A stretch of DNA of 64,000 nt, from NCBI GenBank assembly GCA_039105265.1, contig JAPFFF010000002.1:1860001-1924000 (forward strand), in the 5' to 3' direction. This document shows, piece after piece, positions 30,233 to 41,669 of the stretch. A program made the position numbers and the translations under genes. A model generated the notes under the pieces. It saw nothing but the letters and a program-made list of their open reading frames with translations, was not told the DNA's origin and did no database searches. Positions within the stretch are counted from its first letter, which is position 1. The number at the start of each line of letters is the position of its first letter. The DNA comes from Tritrichomonas musculus (Eukaryota; Parabasalia; Tritrichomonadida; Tritrichomonadidae).

Positions 30233-33200
30233 ATGACCAAACTCCTAAGTAGATTAAATAAGTCTGAAATTTTGTCACTTCCAGGATTTAGTTTTTATAA
30301 AGATAGGAACCTTCCATTCCTGAAAGAACTCTTGAAGGACGCAAAACAATTTTTAAAAATAGATTTTCGCGGTGTAAGTGTACAAGATTATATTGACGCA
30401 CGTAAAGCATATAGAAAAAAGATGAGATCTGAAAAAAGAAAAAACAAAGCATTTGAACAATTAATGAACATCAAAATCGAATTTAAAGATACAAAAACCG
30501 CTGAAAGAAGACAATATGAAGAAAATGTCCATGATAAGAAAAAATATCAAGCAGAGTATAAACGTATGATGATTGCTGCTAAAAATCATGAATCATTTGA
30601 AGTTAACATCAATGATGACAGTGAAGTACAATATGCTTTTACACAAGTTTTGAGATATATCAGAAAACACAGCTCACTAGAATACAAACCAATCGTATAT
30701 GGATATGACATGAATGATAACTGTAGAATGTTTAATTTAAGTAAGGAAGTTAACTTTGAAGATTTACTCAAATGTATTTTAGGTGAAATAACCATCGAAT
30801 CATATAGTTCAGATAGTGATCCAGCATTAATAGGTTTTGAATACATACCAGTACGATTTGAGGTGAAATTTATCTATATGAAGAAAAAAGAAGGAAAAAC
30901 TGACTTTTTAGAAAAAATTGACGGTGAAGAAGTTGTAATTGAATCAATTGATGTTTATAGAGGTGCGCCTGAAGGAGCATTCTTTCCATATATTAACTTA
31001 TTAGATTCATTAAGTTTAGCGAGGTATCAGATATATGATAATATTAATAAACAGAATTATCGTGATAATTGTTTTGTATATGCGTGTATACAGTCTGGTG
31101 TGTTCACTGATGAAGAAATTTATAAATTACGAACTATGATGTTAACACGATCTATTCCAAATAAGAAGATAACACAAATAGCTGAACAAATGAAATGTCA
31201 TTTCGTTGTGTGCACAATTGATGAAAAAAGAGAATCACGCCATATGAAACAACTAAGTATTGACACACGTAAGAATAATAACGTTAATGCAGACAGATTA
31301 GTGCAGTTACTATTATATAAAGAACATTACATGATTGATATGAATGAAACATTACCAATTTCGAAATATTACATTGAACATAAAACAGAAATTGATGAAC
31401 AATTTTCACATAAACCAGTTACAAAACGTCAATTAATTAAAAACAAAAAAGGAGAAACATCTACTGGTACTTCACTAGCGACTGTCCTTACAACGATGTT
31501 CAAATGTGGATTTTTCAGGGAAATTAATCAATGTGAGCAAGGTATTCTTGAAACATGTGAATATGACAACCACTTAAATGATTACATTAACTTAGATTTT
31601 GATGAAGAATTATGTTGTAAAGAAGAGTCTACTAATCTGAAAAAAATAACTGAGTGGTCCCATATATACTATGCTGATTATGAAACCGACGTAACTGTAT
31701 CTCCTCATAAACCATATTTATGTTGTGTATGCGATGATAAAAATGTTACATCATTTACTGGTCCAGATTTGACATCAAGATTCTTGAATTCACTACAAAC
31801 GAATTCGTTAACATACTTCCATAATCTGAAATACGATGCATGTTTTTTCATAAATGAGCCAGGATGGGAAACACAAATTACACAACGTTCAGGGACTTTA
31901 TTACAAGTGATCATGGACAAGAAGAAAACTATAATTGATAAAAAAACAAAGAAATCAAAAGAAATTAGAGAAAAACATCTGACCTTCAGAAACAGTTATT
32001 CCATCATTCCAGCGCCATTAAGAGATTTTGCAAATATGTTCAAGTTAACGACGCACAAAGAAATAATTTCATATAAGATATACACTGAAGAAAACATCAA
32101 ACGAAAAATGATACCGTTTTCAGAATTTTATGATCAATATGTTGCAGAAAATAAAGATAAACAAACTGATGAACAATTAGAAGAAAATCGTAAACAGTTA
32201 ATCAAAAATGCAAAATTCGCTAATGCATACAATGAAAACAATTCGCCTTGCATTGATAGTTCATCGAACATGACAATGCCTTGCATTGATATCATACAAT
32301 ATGCTAAATTTTACTGTATCAAGGACTGTTTGACACTCATGAAAGGTATGAACAAATTTAATGATGATTTAGCAGAAGTTTTTAAAGAAACAAGTAAAAC
32401 ATGGGTGGGTATTCATCAATTTATCTCCATAAGTGCAGTAATTTATGATTTTGCTCGTATATATGGTTGTTTCATTGGATGTCATCAATTAAGTGGAAAA
32501 CCACAGAATTTTATTCAAAGATGTGTAAGCGGTGGAAGAACAATGACAGCTGATAATCAAAAACAGTATATTGAAGGTCGTATTCAAGACTTTGATGCCG
32601 TTAGTTTATACCCATCAGCGATGTCAATTATGGATGGTATTCCACAAGGAACTCCACAAATCATACCAGATAATTGTACACATCAACAACTGATGTCTTA
32701 TGATGCATTCTTCGCTGAAGTAAATATCACTAAATTATTACCCAAGTCTGAAAAACCATACCGATTTGGTCATATATATAAACGTAATGAATAACAATCA
32801 AAAATATTCTGTAATGAAACAGTGGAACATTACTACATTGATAAGATTACGTTAATAGATCTCATGGAATTTTACGACGTAGAATACGAGCTCATCCGCG
32901 GGTATTTCTTCAATGAAGGCTTCAATAATAAGATCAACGAATTTATCAAAACATTATTTGACTTACGCTTAAAGTATAAAAATGAAGGAAATGCATTACA
33001 ACAAACGATCAAACTTTTATTGAACTCAATTTATGGAAAATCAATACTGAAACCAATGACTGAAGAAACTAAAGTGATTGACAAAAATAAAATTATACCA
33101 TACGTATTTCGCAATTATAACTTCATTAAGGAAGTAACTTTTACTGATTCATCCAAATGTTTCGTTAAAAAGATCAAACCAGTTAATGAACATTTTAATT

Positions 33201-33727
33201 TACCACAATTTGGTGCGTCAGTGTTATCATGGTCAAAACATATCATGAATCAAGTTGTGAGTACTGCTGAACAGAATAATATTGATATATACTACACAGA
33301 TACCGACAGTGTACACTTAAATGAATGTGATTTACCAAAACTGGCCAGTATATATAAAGAAAAATATGGAAAGGAATTAATCGGTAAAAATATGACACAA
33401 TTCCACTGTGATTTTGATTCATTTCCAGGTGCTGTAGGACAAATTCACTCACGTAAATTAATCGCATTAGGTAAGAAATCATACCTTGATATATTAGTTG
33501 ATGAACAAGGTAATGAGAATTATCACATAAGAATGAAAGGAGTTTGTAAACAATGTATCATTAATAAATGTAAAAGAATGAATATTACAGTGGAAGAATT
33601 ATATGAACGTATGTATCATGGAGAAACAATGACATTTGATCTCACAGATGGAGCTAACTGTTTCAGAAAAACAAAGACGTTTTCACAAATAACTTTACCA
33701 CAATTTAATAGAACAGTTAAATTTTAA
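30233..33727 (+). pseudogene. protein-primed DNA polymerase B (element C)
   Basis: The gene has the same plan as the polymerase of D: a basic N-terminal region, the possible OTU-like domain (NYRDNCFVYACIQSGVF, later KEHYMI), exonuclease motifs YYADYETD, YFHNLKYD and YCIKD, and polymerase motifs DFDAVSLYPSAM, KLLLNSIYGKS and YYTDTDS. It is a virus-like fossil with about one break. Its leader ATCATAAATG contains a TCA-type initiator-like word. In C the gene lies near the left terminus, not in the middle as in D. Confidence 0.88.
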
Positions 33728-33756
33728 ATCAAAAATATTTTTTTATTCTAATACAA

Positions 33757-34284
33757 ATGAGCAAAGCATCAGGATCTAGTAGACTGTCAGTCAAGAATTT
33801 CGTTGAAACATTACTTAACACTATCAGAGCAACAACAAAAACACCCACTTCAAAGATGTACGTATATCTTGATAGTAAAATATACCCCAATGAATTTGGC
33901 ATCAGTGTACGACCATTACAAGTTAGAGTAGGTACAGAAGTGATAAACATGCAACGACTTATCGATATATTTGATAAAGTTCCGTATATTACAGTAAAAG
34001 AAAACCGTTATAGATCTGTATATAGAGAACCAATGCTAATGACCATTGACTTAAAAGAAAAACAATACAATGATACCACATATTATGAATACTACATCGA
34101 TAAATTATTCTTACGAAATGAATTAACGAAATATAACAAAATTTATACCAACGCCCATGAAATTATCACAAAATATAAACAATCACATGTGGAAACACAA
34201 CCAATTGAGGAATTTAACGAAGTTTGTAAAACAAATGAATTTTATGAAATAAATGATAAACCATATATTAAAAACAACTATTAA
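33757..34284 (+). CDS. 175-aa protein, perhaps distant 149-family member
   Basis: Function unknown. The product starts 29 bases after the polymerase. Its outline resembles the 149-family: an early helix (VKNFVETLLNTI against VYDYINNIISLA), a strand segment KMYVYLDSKIYP, and a YYEYYIDKLFLRNELTKYN segment against YYNYSIENASKQTKELI. The match is weak and covers pattern rather than identity. Confidence 0.55.
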   Translation: MSKASGSSRLSVKNFVETLLNTIRATTKTPTSKMYVYLDSKIYPNEFGISVRPLQVRVGTEVINMQRLIDIFDKVPYITVKENRYRSVYREPMLMTIDLKEKQYNDTTYYEYYIDKLFLRNELTKYNKIYTNAHEIITKYKQSHVETQPIEEFNEVCKTNEFYEINDKPYIKNNY

Positions 34285-34326
34285 TGTTTAATAATTTTTT
34301 ATTTTATTTTTTTATCCGCAATACAA

Positions 34327-34629
34327 ATGACTAACATAAACACAGAATTATTTAACAATACTCAAGTAATCAAATTACTCAAAAATAAACAAACCACAAA
34401 TGAAACTACAAAAGAAAATATCGTTGAAAGTGATTCGCCAAACGAACCATGTGACGTAAATCCTGTTAAACCAAAATCAAATAGAGGACGTAAAAAGAAG
34501 TATGCTACTGATGAAGAAAGAATACTCGCTAGACGAGCCCAACAAAAAGCATACCGTGAAAGAAAGAAGAAAGAATTACAAGAATTAAGAGAACTTAAAG
34601 CTAGACTTGATGCAGTCAATGATAATTAA
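34327..34629 (+). CDS. small AT-hook/basic-helix DNA-binding protein (C)
   Basis: A 100-residue relative of the products at 2257-2541 and 53248-53478. The N terminus has FNNTQVIKLL, followed by a variable middle, RGRKKKY and the basic helix ARRAQQKAYRERKKKELQEL. The basic helix and coiled coil suggest a DNA-binding dimer. In C it sits between the 175-residue gene and the convergent 245-family gene. The sequence 34,630-34,678 contains only the TTGTTATTTTTGC word. Confidence 0.65.
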   Translation: MTNINTELFNNTQVIKLLKNKQTTNETTKENIVESDSPNEPCDVNPVKPKSNRGRKKKYATDEERILARRAQQKAYRERKKKELQELRELKARLDAVNDN

Positions 34630-34678
34630 AAATAATTAAATTATTATGAAAACAGGATTGTTATTTTTGCCCAACTAA

Positions 34679-35377
34679 TCACTTGAGTTTCATTTTTGGG
34701 TTTTCAGCTGGGTTTACTTTAATTGTTATGAACATTGGACTTAATAGCTTAATTGGTTGATATTTAAAGTCAACTAACTCTAACTCTATTTGTTTGAATG
34801 AATCTACATTAACAATATTTTTGATTGGTTTTCCATATGTTTCAAAATTCTGTATGATAGGTACGTTATGTCTAATAATGTGATCGATACATGCTATAAC
34901 AGATGGAGTGTATTCTTTATCGTCAATATTTGATTGAATCGCTTGACCTTGTTTTGACACCAAATATAGTCTATTATAAAAATCGAATATTGGTACATTG
35001 CAAGTAGTTGCGACATTTATTGGGAACACTTGATTGAGTTGGTGGTTATACAATCCAGTTATTAACGATGCTCTATAAGATATAGCTGTAATACGAAAAT
35101 TATTCACGTGTGGAGTTATTTCTATCCTGCCAGTGTTACCATTAATAAGAGCATTGGCTATTGGATTTCTATTCGCATCAAGATGATGAAATATGTTGAA
35201 TATATCAGCCGCTGTAATGTGTTTACTATCATGTAATCGACTAATTGATGCTCGTGGAGTATTTCTTCCATCATTATCATTCCATTGAAGTACCACGTAA
35301 TCGTCATCAGTAATTATGAGTACGTCTCTAGTATTTATTGAAGCAACATGGTATTCAATATATTCGCAGTTGTACAT
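34679..35377 (-). CDS. 245-family protein (element C, 232 aa)
   Basis: A relative of the product at 59609-60346, with YHVASINT, YRASLITGLYN, LYLVSKQGQ, EYTPSVI, IELELVDFKYQPIKLLSP and a final VNPAE-type segment. I do not recognise the family. The C-terminal pattern (LVDF, then QPI, then a LSPMFITIKV strand) looks like a beta-rich virion protein. It always lies between polymerase and fiber genes and head-to-head with the fiber gene, so a fiber-base or penton role is a reasonable guess. Here the two start codons are only 6 bases apart. Confidence 0.7.
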   Translation of the reverse strand: MYNCEYIEYHVASINTRDVLIITDDDYVVLQWNDNDGRNTPRASISRLHDSKHITAADIFNIFHHLDANRNPIANALINGNTGRIEITPHVNNFRITAISYRASLITGLYNHQLNQVFPINVATTCNVPIFDFYNRLYLVSKQGQAIQSNIDDKEYTPSVIACIDHIIRHNVPIIQNFETYGKPIKNIVNVDSFKQIELELVDFKYQPIKLLSPMFITIKVNPAENPKMKLK

Positions 35378-35383
35378 TATAAA
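35378..35383. promoter_or_regulatory. 6-bp divergent start region (C)
   Basis: The start codons of the reverse 245-family gene and the forward fiber gene are separated by TATAAA only. This is the tightest of the four copies. Transcription of each gene must start inside or before the other gene, giving overlapping 5' ends. Confidence 0.55.
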
Positions 35384-38300
35384 ATGATCACACCACTATC
35401 TATACAAACACTTGAACTTGTCGATGAAGGGTATGAGGTGAAAGTGGAAAACAACGAATTGAAAATTACAAATAATTCAACAACAGAAGATGTGCGTATC
35501 AACTGTATATACACCAAAGATGAAATCAATGAAATAATCAAAAATAATACTCCTGAAGAGAAAGAAGAATTTTTTAAACTCCGTGAATCTGAGCAATTAT
35601 ATCTGTATAAACCGTCGAAAATAACACAATCAACGAAATATTATGAAATGATCTGGAATATTGATTCCTCATATAACATACCACCACAAACGAATTTTGA
35701 ATTTAAAGATTACTTATTTGGTCATACATGGGCGTTGACATGGGATGGAACAAGCTGGGTTGGAAACAATGTAGTGAATCATTCATTCAATAAACAATCA
35801 ACTAGAACTAACAACAACGGCAAACCAGCATTAGTAATTCAACATACTGAACATGTACTTAAATGGATCAAATGTATAGTTGATACCGTCAAAGATACAG
35901 ACAACTACGCAACTATATTATCAAAATATGTTACTAACTGGAGAGTACTTTACACTAATGGAACTGTAATAAACATACCTGACGATAATGTACAACTCGA
36001 TGAAGCACCTTCTTATGATAACATTGATGTGCAACAATTCATAGTTAAAGTCAATAAAGATGTATCCAGTAAAAACATGCTTTACGTTTTAGCCGATATT
36101 AACATCGACGGATATATAACACCATTAAAGTGGGATTCAAACATAACCACACCTATCGTTTCACATTGTCTGAATACTCGTGATAATAACCCAGTTATCG
36201 AATCATTCACATATGTACGTGAAGTAAAACATTCCAATAAATCAACACCTGAAGAACAAAATAAGAAGGATATACATATTTACATCGAAAAGGAGTACTT
36301 TGAACAAAAACCCAACAATGCTGATGAAACCTATAACCCATTTGATATCATGATTACACAACAATTTTATGAAGTAAAACCCGACCCACGTAATTGTACT
36401 ACACTAACGACTGATAAGAATATATATTCATCAAAAATAATATGGGCCGATAATATCATGACCATGCGTCGAGATTTAAACGTTGTTGGCGGTACTGTAG
36501 ACGTATTAGCTTATGATTACTCATCATTAAGAGCTATCATCAATGGAATTCAAGAACAACTTAGATTACAAAATGAATATAACGATTACATCAAAACTAT
36601 TAGTGATGGTTTAACAATTGCAGGAAATATACTCAATATTCTTCAAGGTGCAGTTAACATGATATCTGATTTATCGAAATTAACACTAAATGATGAAAAA
36701 ATCAACATTAATACATATCGTACAGAAGATTTTACATTTCCAGGTATGGGTGGAGGTGGTTACGGCGGTGATGATTACCCAGGTGGTAAAAAACCAATTA
36801 GTGGAAAATTTTTGCTTGATATGGACATAAATGCTGCTGAACATGTATTTAAACGATTTATACCAACACAAACAGAAATACCAGCAGCAACATCAACATT
36901 AACAGCAACTGAATTAGTATTAAACGCATTAAACTCTTTAACACAAATAGGTGATGCAACAACGACTATCATTGCTGGAGGATTAACATTAAATAGATTA
37001 CCTGATATCACTCAAGGTGTAAGAACTATACAACAATCAATTCATACAATAACTAATTCATTTAATGAACTTTTACGTAGATGGCGTGAACGTCGTAATA
37101 ATACCATTGTTGATCATACAATATCAAATACCACTGAAATGGAATTAGACGATCTAGATGAACTTCCAATTAATACATTAACACATGAAACAACCACAAA
37201 TGTAGCAACAACAACCAATACTCTATTTGACGATTACACACTTGAATCATTATCAGATCTCACAAATGAAGAATTACTAGCATTAAATTCAGCCGATATT
37301 AACATTCAACAAATTGGTAACGACCTCATATTTGTAACAAGTATAGCTACTGGTGAAGTGCTTTATGTTAGAAGATGCGATCATGTACAATCAATTACAT
37401 CCCCTGAACGTATAAGATTCACTAACAGACGAAATATAAATACTACATCAACATGGTCTTATGATGGACGTACTGCGTTAGAAATAGAACAGATGTTATT
37501 AACTGATCGTATATTATTTGAGAATACACACCCAGAAATACGATTTGTAAGAAACAGTGATGTAGATACCGGTGTTGATTGGACTGAAGTTCGTGATTCA
37601 AATAATAAAACTGTTGCTATTATCGATATAACAATGTTGACTCGTACATCTGTCGGTAATGATGGAATTAACATACAATCACACAACAACAATGTAACAG
37701 TTAATCAAGATGGTTTACATGTAGAAACAAACACAAATGAATTAATCGCTAATGAATACAACGTCGTCGTATCACATCATGAACTTACTCCAACTACAGA
37801 TGGATCGGTAATAATACCCAACACAACAATCACACTAAATGACGTTGAACAAATGGACTGGTACGCACGACATAGGTTAACAAATGAAAATCCAGCAATA
37901 CAATTCAGACCACATGATGCAACACTAGATGATTCAATAACCGAAGAATATACAGAAGTATTATACAGTAATAATGTCATTGGAGTAATTGATCGAAGAC
38001 AACTGAATCAGGTATCTATTGATGGAAATCACATTACAATAACAAATCCACATACGAGTTTAACATTAACAGATCATAGTATTGAATGGATGACAAATCA
38101 CGAAAACCAACAACAACGTTATTCGTTAAATGGATTTTTAAGTAATATTAGTACCAGATTTGAAGAACAATCACAGGTGTTTGAATGGTTATTAGATCAT
38201 CCAACATTGACTGACAGATATATAGTTGGTAGAGGTTCAGCTGTGTTAGTACCATTAGTTGATGCTTTGTTATACATCCCACGAGCTATTCATAAAACGA

Positions 38301-40884
38301 ACACATTTTCAGTTGATGGTGAATCAATCCCGTTTACAAAGCAAACTTCATTAAATGAAACAAAAATAAGTTTAAAACCATTGATCGACTGGTGTATTAG
38401 CACAGAAAGTGATGTAGCAATACCTGATGACAATAATCAAGCTATTTCACTAAATTCATGCATTAATATATGTAAAACCTTTCGTGATACTGTTAAAGGT
38501 CCATTAGCATTATTATCATACAAAATTCAAGAAATTGAAGATAATTCACCCGCTGACAACCCAGTTATTGATAAAACAGAAGAATTTGATACACTTAGCG
38601 GTTATGACGATTATTATGTCAAACACAGTGATATTTCAGTATATGAACCAACAGTAACAACAGAAACCGGCGTGATTGACCCAGTAAATGACAATGTTGT
38701 AATTATGAAAATATCTTTACCAACAATTTTGAAAAATAAGTTATTGACATCAACGAGTAATACAAATGTGTTTAAAATTCATTTACGAAATTTGTTAATT
38801 ATGGATTGGTTAGGTAATGTATTAAATGATTTTATAATTTCAGTAGATGATGGTTCGTTTATATGTCCGCAATTAACACACAACAAAGCAAGAGATTGTT
38901 ATTCATATTCAACCAGAAAACGAGAAAATCCTGAAATAATGTTCGATAAAGATCTTAATATCGACCCATACACATGGTATCTTAACGGTGATATGACCAT
39001 ACATAATTTAACCACAAATGATGCACTCGTATCACGTAAACCAGTTATTAAATGTGATATAATTGATGCTCAAAATGCTCTTAAATTACAAAAATCTGAC
39101 GTATATTACTTCTACCGACCGACAAGTATATCATACAACCAACATGTGAAGTATATTGATAAATTTGGCTCAGAAACATTGGAATACGAATGTGAGTGTT
39201 ATACAATGATTTATAAAATTCCTGAATCATATGAGATACCAACTAATCTATCATTCAAGTTTAAAGAGTACTGTTTTGGTAATTCATGGGTGTTGACATG
39301 GGATGGAAGTAACTGGGTTGGTGATGACATTCAAGGAAGATTTCAAGGTAAGATAATCAATAAATGTAATCTTCAAGATACTAAACCAGATAATTGGGGC
39401 GGTAAAGGATGTATGATAGCAGTTAAACATGATACATTGAACAGTCGAGCAGTACCTGAAAATAAAACACACGGTTTAGCATATTCACTCTTAAACGAAT
39501 GTCAAAATAATGGTCACTATGAAACATTGATACAAAAACGTGATGGTAGTATTGTTAAAGGCTCTGATTTTGAAATATCACTTGGTCATTCATTCATGAT
39601 TTACGACGCAAAGTTGGACGGTTATGATTTAGTTGAAATTCATTGTAATCAAGATCATCATTCGACATCAAAAATTGATCTCAAAGATATTGAGTTACTT
39701 TACCTTGATATATCTTTAACGAAGTCAAGTTCGCTTTGCGAATTACCAAATCAAATAGATGTTATGCGTTTATCATTCACAATTAAGGAAAAACACCCAT
39801 CTGGCGGCATTAATGATTCAGCAACTATTGATATATATGGAGCACTTGATACAATTGAAAGAATAGCTTATACATGGAGTTCAACATCTAAAAACACACA
39901 AACTGATGAAAGTGGACAAACATACAGTAACAGAGATATAGTTTTGTATTTACGTCATGATTATACCGATCCAATTGATGAAATAAACTGGGATCCATCA
40001 ACGAATGCATTTGAATATATCATTAAACAACAATTCTATGAAGTATCACCAAATCCGAATGCATCAACAACATTATATACAGATTTCAACATTACATCAT
40101 CGAAAATTATCACAGCAGATAACATCACTACAATGAGATCAGATTTGAATCTAGTAACGAATAACGTTGATGTTGTATCATATGATGTTAAAGAAGTTAA
40201 ATCAAAAGTTGATGCACTTGACTCACAGATGAATGAACAACAAATGAAAACAAAATATCTGGAAAAAGAAGTTGATAAAATAGATATGAAAGCCAATGTT
40301 GGTATTGTTTTAGGTGCGGTTGGATGTGTATTGGGTGCTACTGGTATTGGGGTTGCTGGTAAAGCATTATCATTTGCGACAAAAGGTGTTGAGGGTGTTG
40401 TTAAAGCTGGTGGTCGTGAATTGGTCAATACAATTACTAAAGCTAGTGATGTTGGTGCTGATGTGTTGGAAGACATGGCTGGAAAATTAACTGATGAATT
40501 GCCTGATATTGGTTTTGATACATGGTTCGGTGATATGATTCGCGAAGTAACTACAAAAAGCGTAAAAACTCGAAATGTCGTTTCACGTAATGTATTGTCA
40601 AGTACGGATAAATTGAATAATATTATATCATGGTGTGAAACAGAATTCACTCCGGTAACTAATATCAAATTTACTGATGAACTAGATGATCCGTCAAAAA
40701 TCGCTATGACGTTGTTGTCAACAATGGATTTATGCAAAAGATATCAACATACTATGAAACCAATGATAAAAACTTTATCTGAAGGGGTGAAAAACGGTTT
40801 ATCAAAAAATGATTTAACACGTACTGATGTTATTGACGTTGTTGGTAAAATAGAGGACAAACATATCAAACTTTTTGCTGAAGA
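35384..40884 (+). CDS. fiber-like giant surface protein (element C)
   Basis: One continuous frame of about 1,830 codons up to the insertion of element D. The start at MITPLSIQTLE is chosen by alignment with the D gene (MSIGLYSIQSSE). It holds two copies of a module: SEQLYLYKPS with FKDYLFGHTWALTWDG near 35,590-35,770, and KSDVYYFYRPT with FKEYCFGNSWVLTWDG near 39,100-39,310. Each is followed by a (T/L)-(T/Y)-TD-x-NI segment (TTDKNIYSSKIIWADN, TLYTDFNITSSKIITADN). There is a glycine-rich linker near 36,745 and a hydrophobic Gly helix near 40,300-40,380. Attachment or membrane interaction at the particle surface is inferred. Confidence 0.7.
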
Positions 40885-40932
40885 AGTAGTATACGTTAGG
40901 CTGTGCGCCCTTAACGGTCGCCCAGACCTAAC
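40885..40932. repeat. terminal hairpin and left end of element D
   Basis: AGTAGTA starts at 40885. GTTAGG (40895-40900) pairs with CCTAAC (40927-40932), and the adjoining CTG with CAG. The coding similarity of the C fiber gene (LFAEE, against LEAED in B1) runs up to this point. Between the hairpin and the first gene lies a strongly T-rich tract (40,967-41,010). Confidence 0.75.
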
Positions 40933-41024
40933 TGCGCCGATGATTTCACCAAGGCCATTTATAAATTTTTTTTCTCTATTTTTATTTTTATTTTTATATT
41001 TTTTTCTTTATATCAAAAAAACAA

Positions 41025-41324
41025 ATGTGGGGAAAAAGAAGGAACTATATGATCACATTCTGGACACATGAATACCCTAAAGAACTGCCAGATAACTCCA
41101 CTTATCTATGTACATGTGAGGATACTTGTGAGAATGGCAGATATCATGGTCATGCATTCATTTATTTCAAAAATCCAGAAGATATGAAGTGTGTTAAGAG
41201 CTTATTTGGTCATAATGCTCATTTAGAAGTGCCTCGTAGAAACAGCTGGTGTATTCGATATATACTGAATAACAATACGAGAAAACATGACTTCCAAGAA
41301 TTTGGTGAACGGCCATTAGATTAA
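41025..41324 (+). CDS. Rep-like HUH endonuclease domain protein, 99 aa
   Basis: The small protein resembles the N-terminal nuclease domain of CRESS-DNA virus Rep proteins, which nick DNA at a hairpin to start replication. A motif I-like strand (MITFWTHEYP) is followed by a motif II-like GRYHGHAFIYFKNP, then a KCVKSLFGHNAHLE segment, a motif III-like region with tyrosine (WCIRYIL), and the TRKHDFQEFGERP tail that recalls the DTR...EFGE tail of many Reps. The order and spacing fit that domain; the whole protein is the domain alone. It is the first gene after the D terminus. Other HUH families are possible. No search was done. Confidence 0.6.
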   Translation: MWGKRRNYMITFWTHEYPKELPDNSTYLCTCEDTCENGRYHGHAFIYFKNPEDMKCVKSLFGHNAHLEVPRRNSWCIRYILNNNTRKHDFQEFGERPLD

Positions 41325-41341
41325 TTTTTTGTATTTGAAAA

Positions 41342-41653
41342 ATGAGCTTTGTTCCATTAAAAGGCTTTATAAATGACTATGAGATTTTAAATAAATACCC
41401 TTTCACCATAAGAAATAAGAAGACACGTAAACCATTGAAAGATTCAAAACACAATGAAGGTTATTTGACGGTTAATTTGAATGGTGTAAACTATTTAAAA
41501 CACGTTATTATTGCCAAACAATTTTTGCCTAACGATGATCCTGCTCACAAAAAAGAAGTCGATCATAAAAACCGTAATCGTAAAGATAACCGTCTATGTA
41601 ATTTACGATGGGTAACACATTCTGAAAACAATTATAATCGTAAAATGCCGTAA
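41342..41653 (+). CDS. HNH endonuclease, homing type
   Basis: A 103-residue protein of the free-standing HNH_3 type found in phage and mobile elements. The N-terminal half has the NUMOD4-like pattern (FINDYEILNKYPFTIRN). The C-terminal half has the nuclease core VDHKNRNRKDNRLCNLRWV, followed by SENNYNR. Such enzymes nick or cut DNA and often spread themselves. It lies between the Rep-like gene and the protease gene with 16-17 bases on each side and a TTTTTATTCAAA-type leader after it. Confidence 0.85.
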   Translation: MSFVPLKGFINDYEILNKYPFTIRNKKTRKPLKDSKHNEGYLTVNLNGVNYLKHVIIAKQFLPNDDPAHKKEVDHKNRNRKDNRLCNLRWVTHSENNYNRKMP

Positions 41654-41669
41654 TTTATTTTTATTCAAA

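Larger units (their letters stand above)
29399..40884. mobile_element. Polinton-type element C, left part
   Basis: Element C starts with AGTAGTA and a hairpin at 29399, inside B2. It carries a small acidic gene, polymerase, two small genes, the reverse 245-family gene and a fiber-like gene, and is interrupted at 40884/40885 by element D. No capsid, integrase or ATPase genes lie between its left end and its polymerase, unlike D. About one break is seen in this part; otherwise the frames are whole. Confidence 0.7.

Noticed and set aside
40036-40737. 233-residue reverse-strand frame inside the C fiber gene
   Set aside because: It is the mirror of a long coding frame with low stop-codon density on the other strand. 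It has no motif and no leader, and no matching frame occurs in the other fiber genes.
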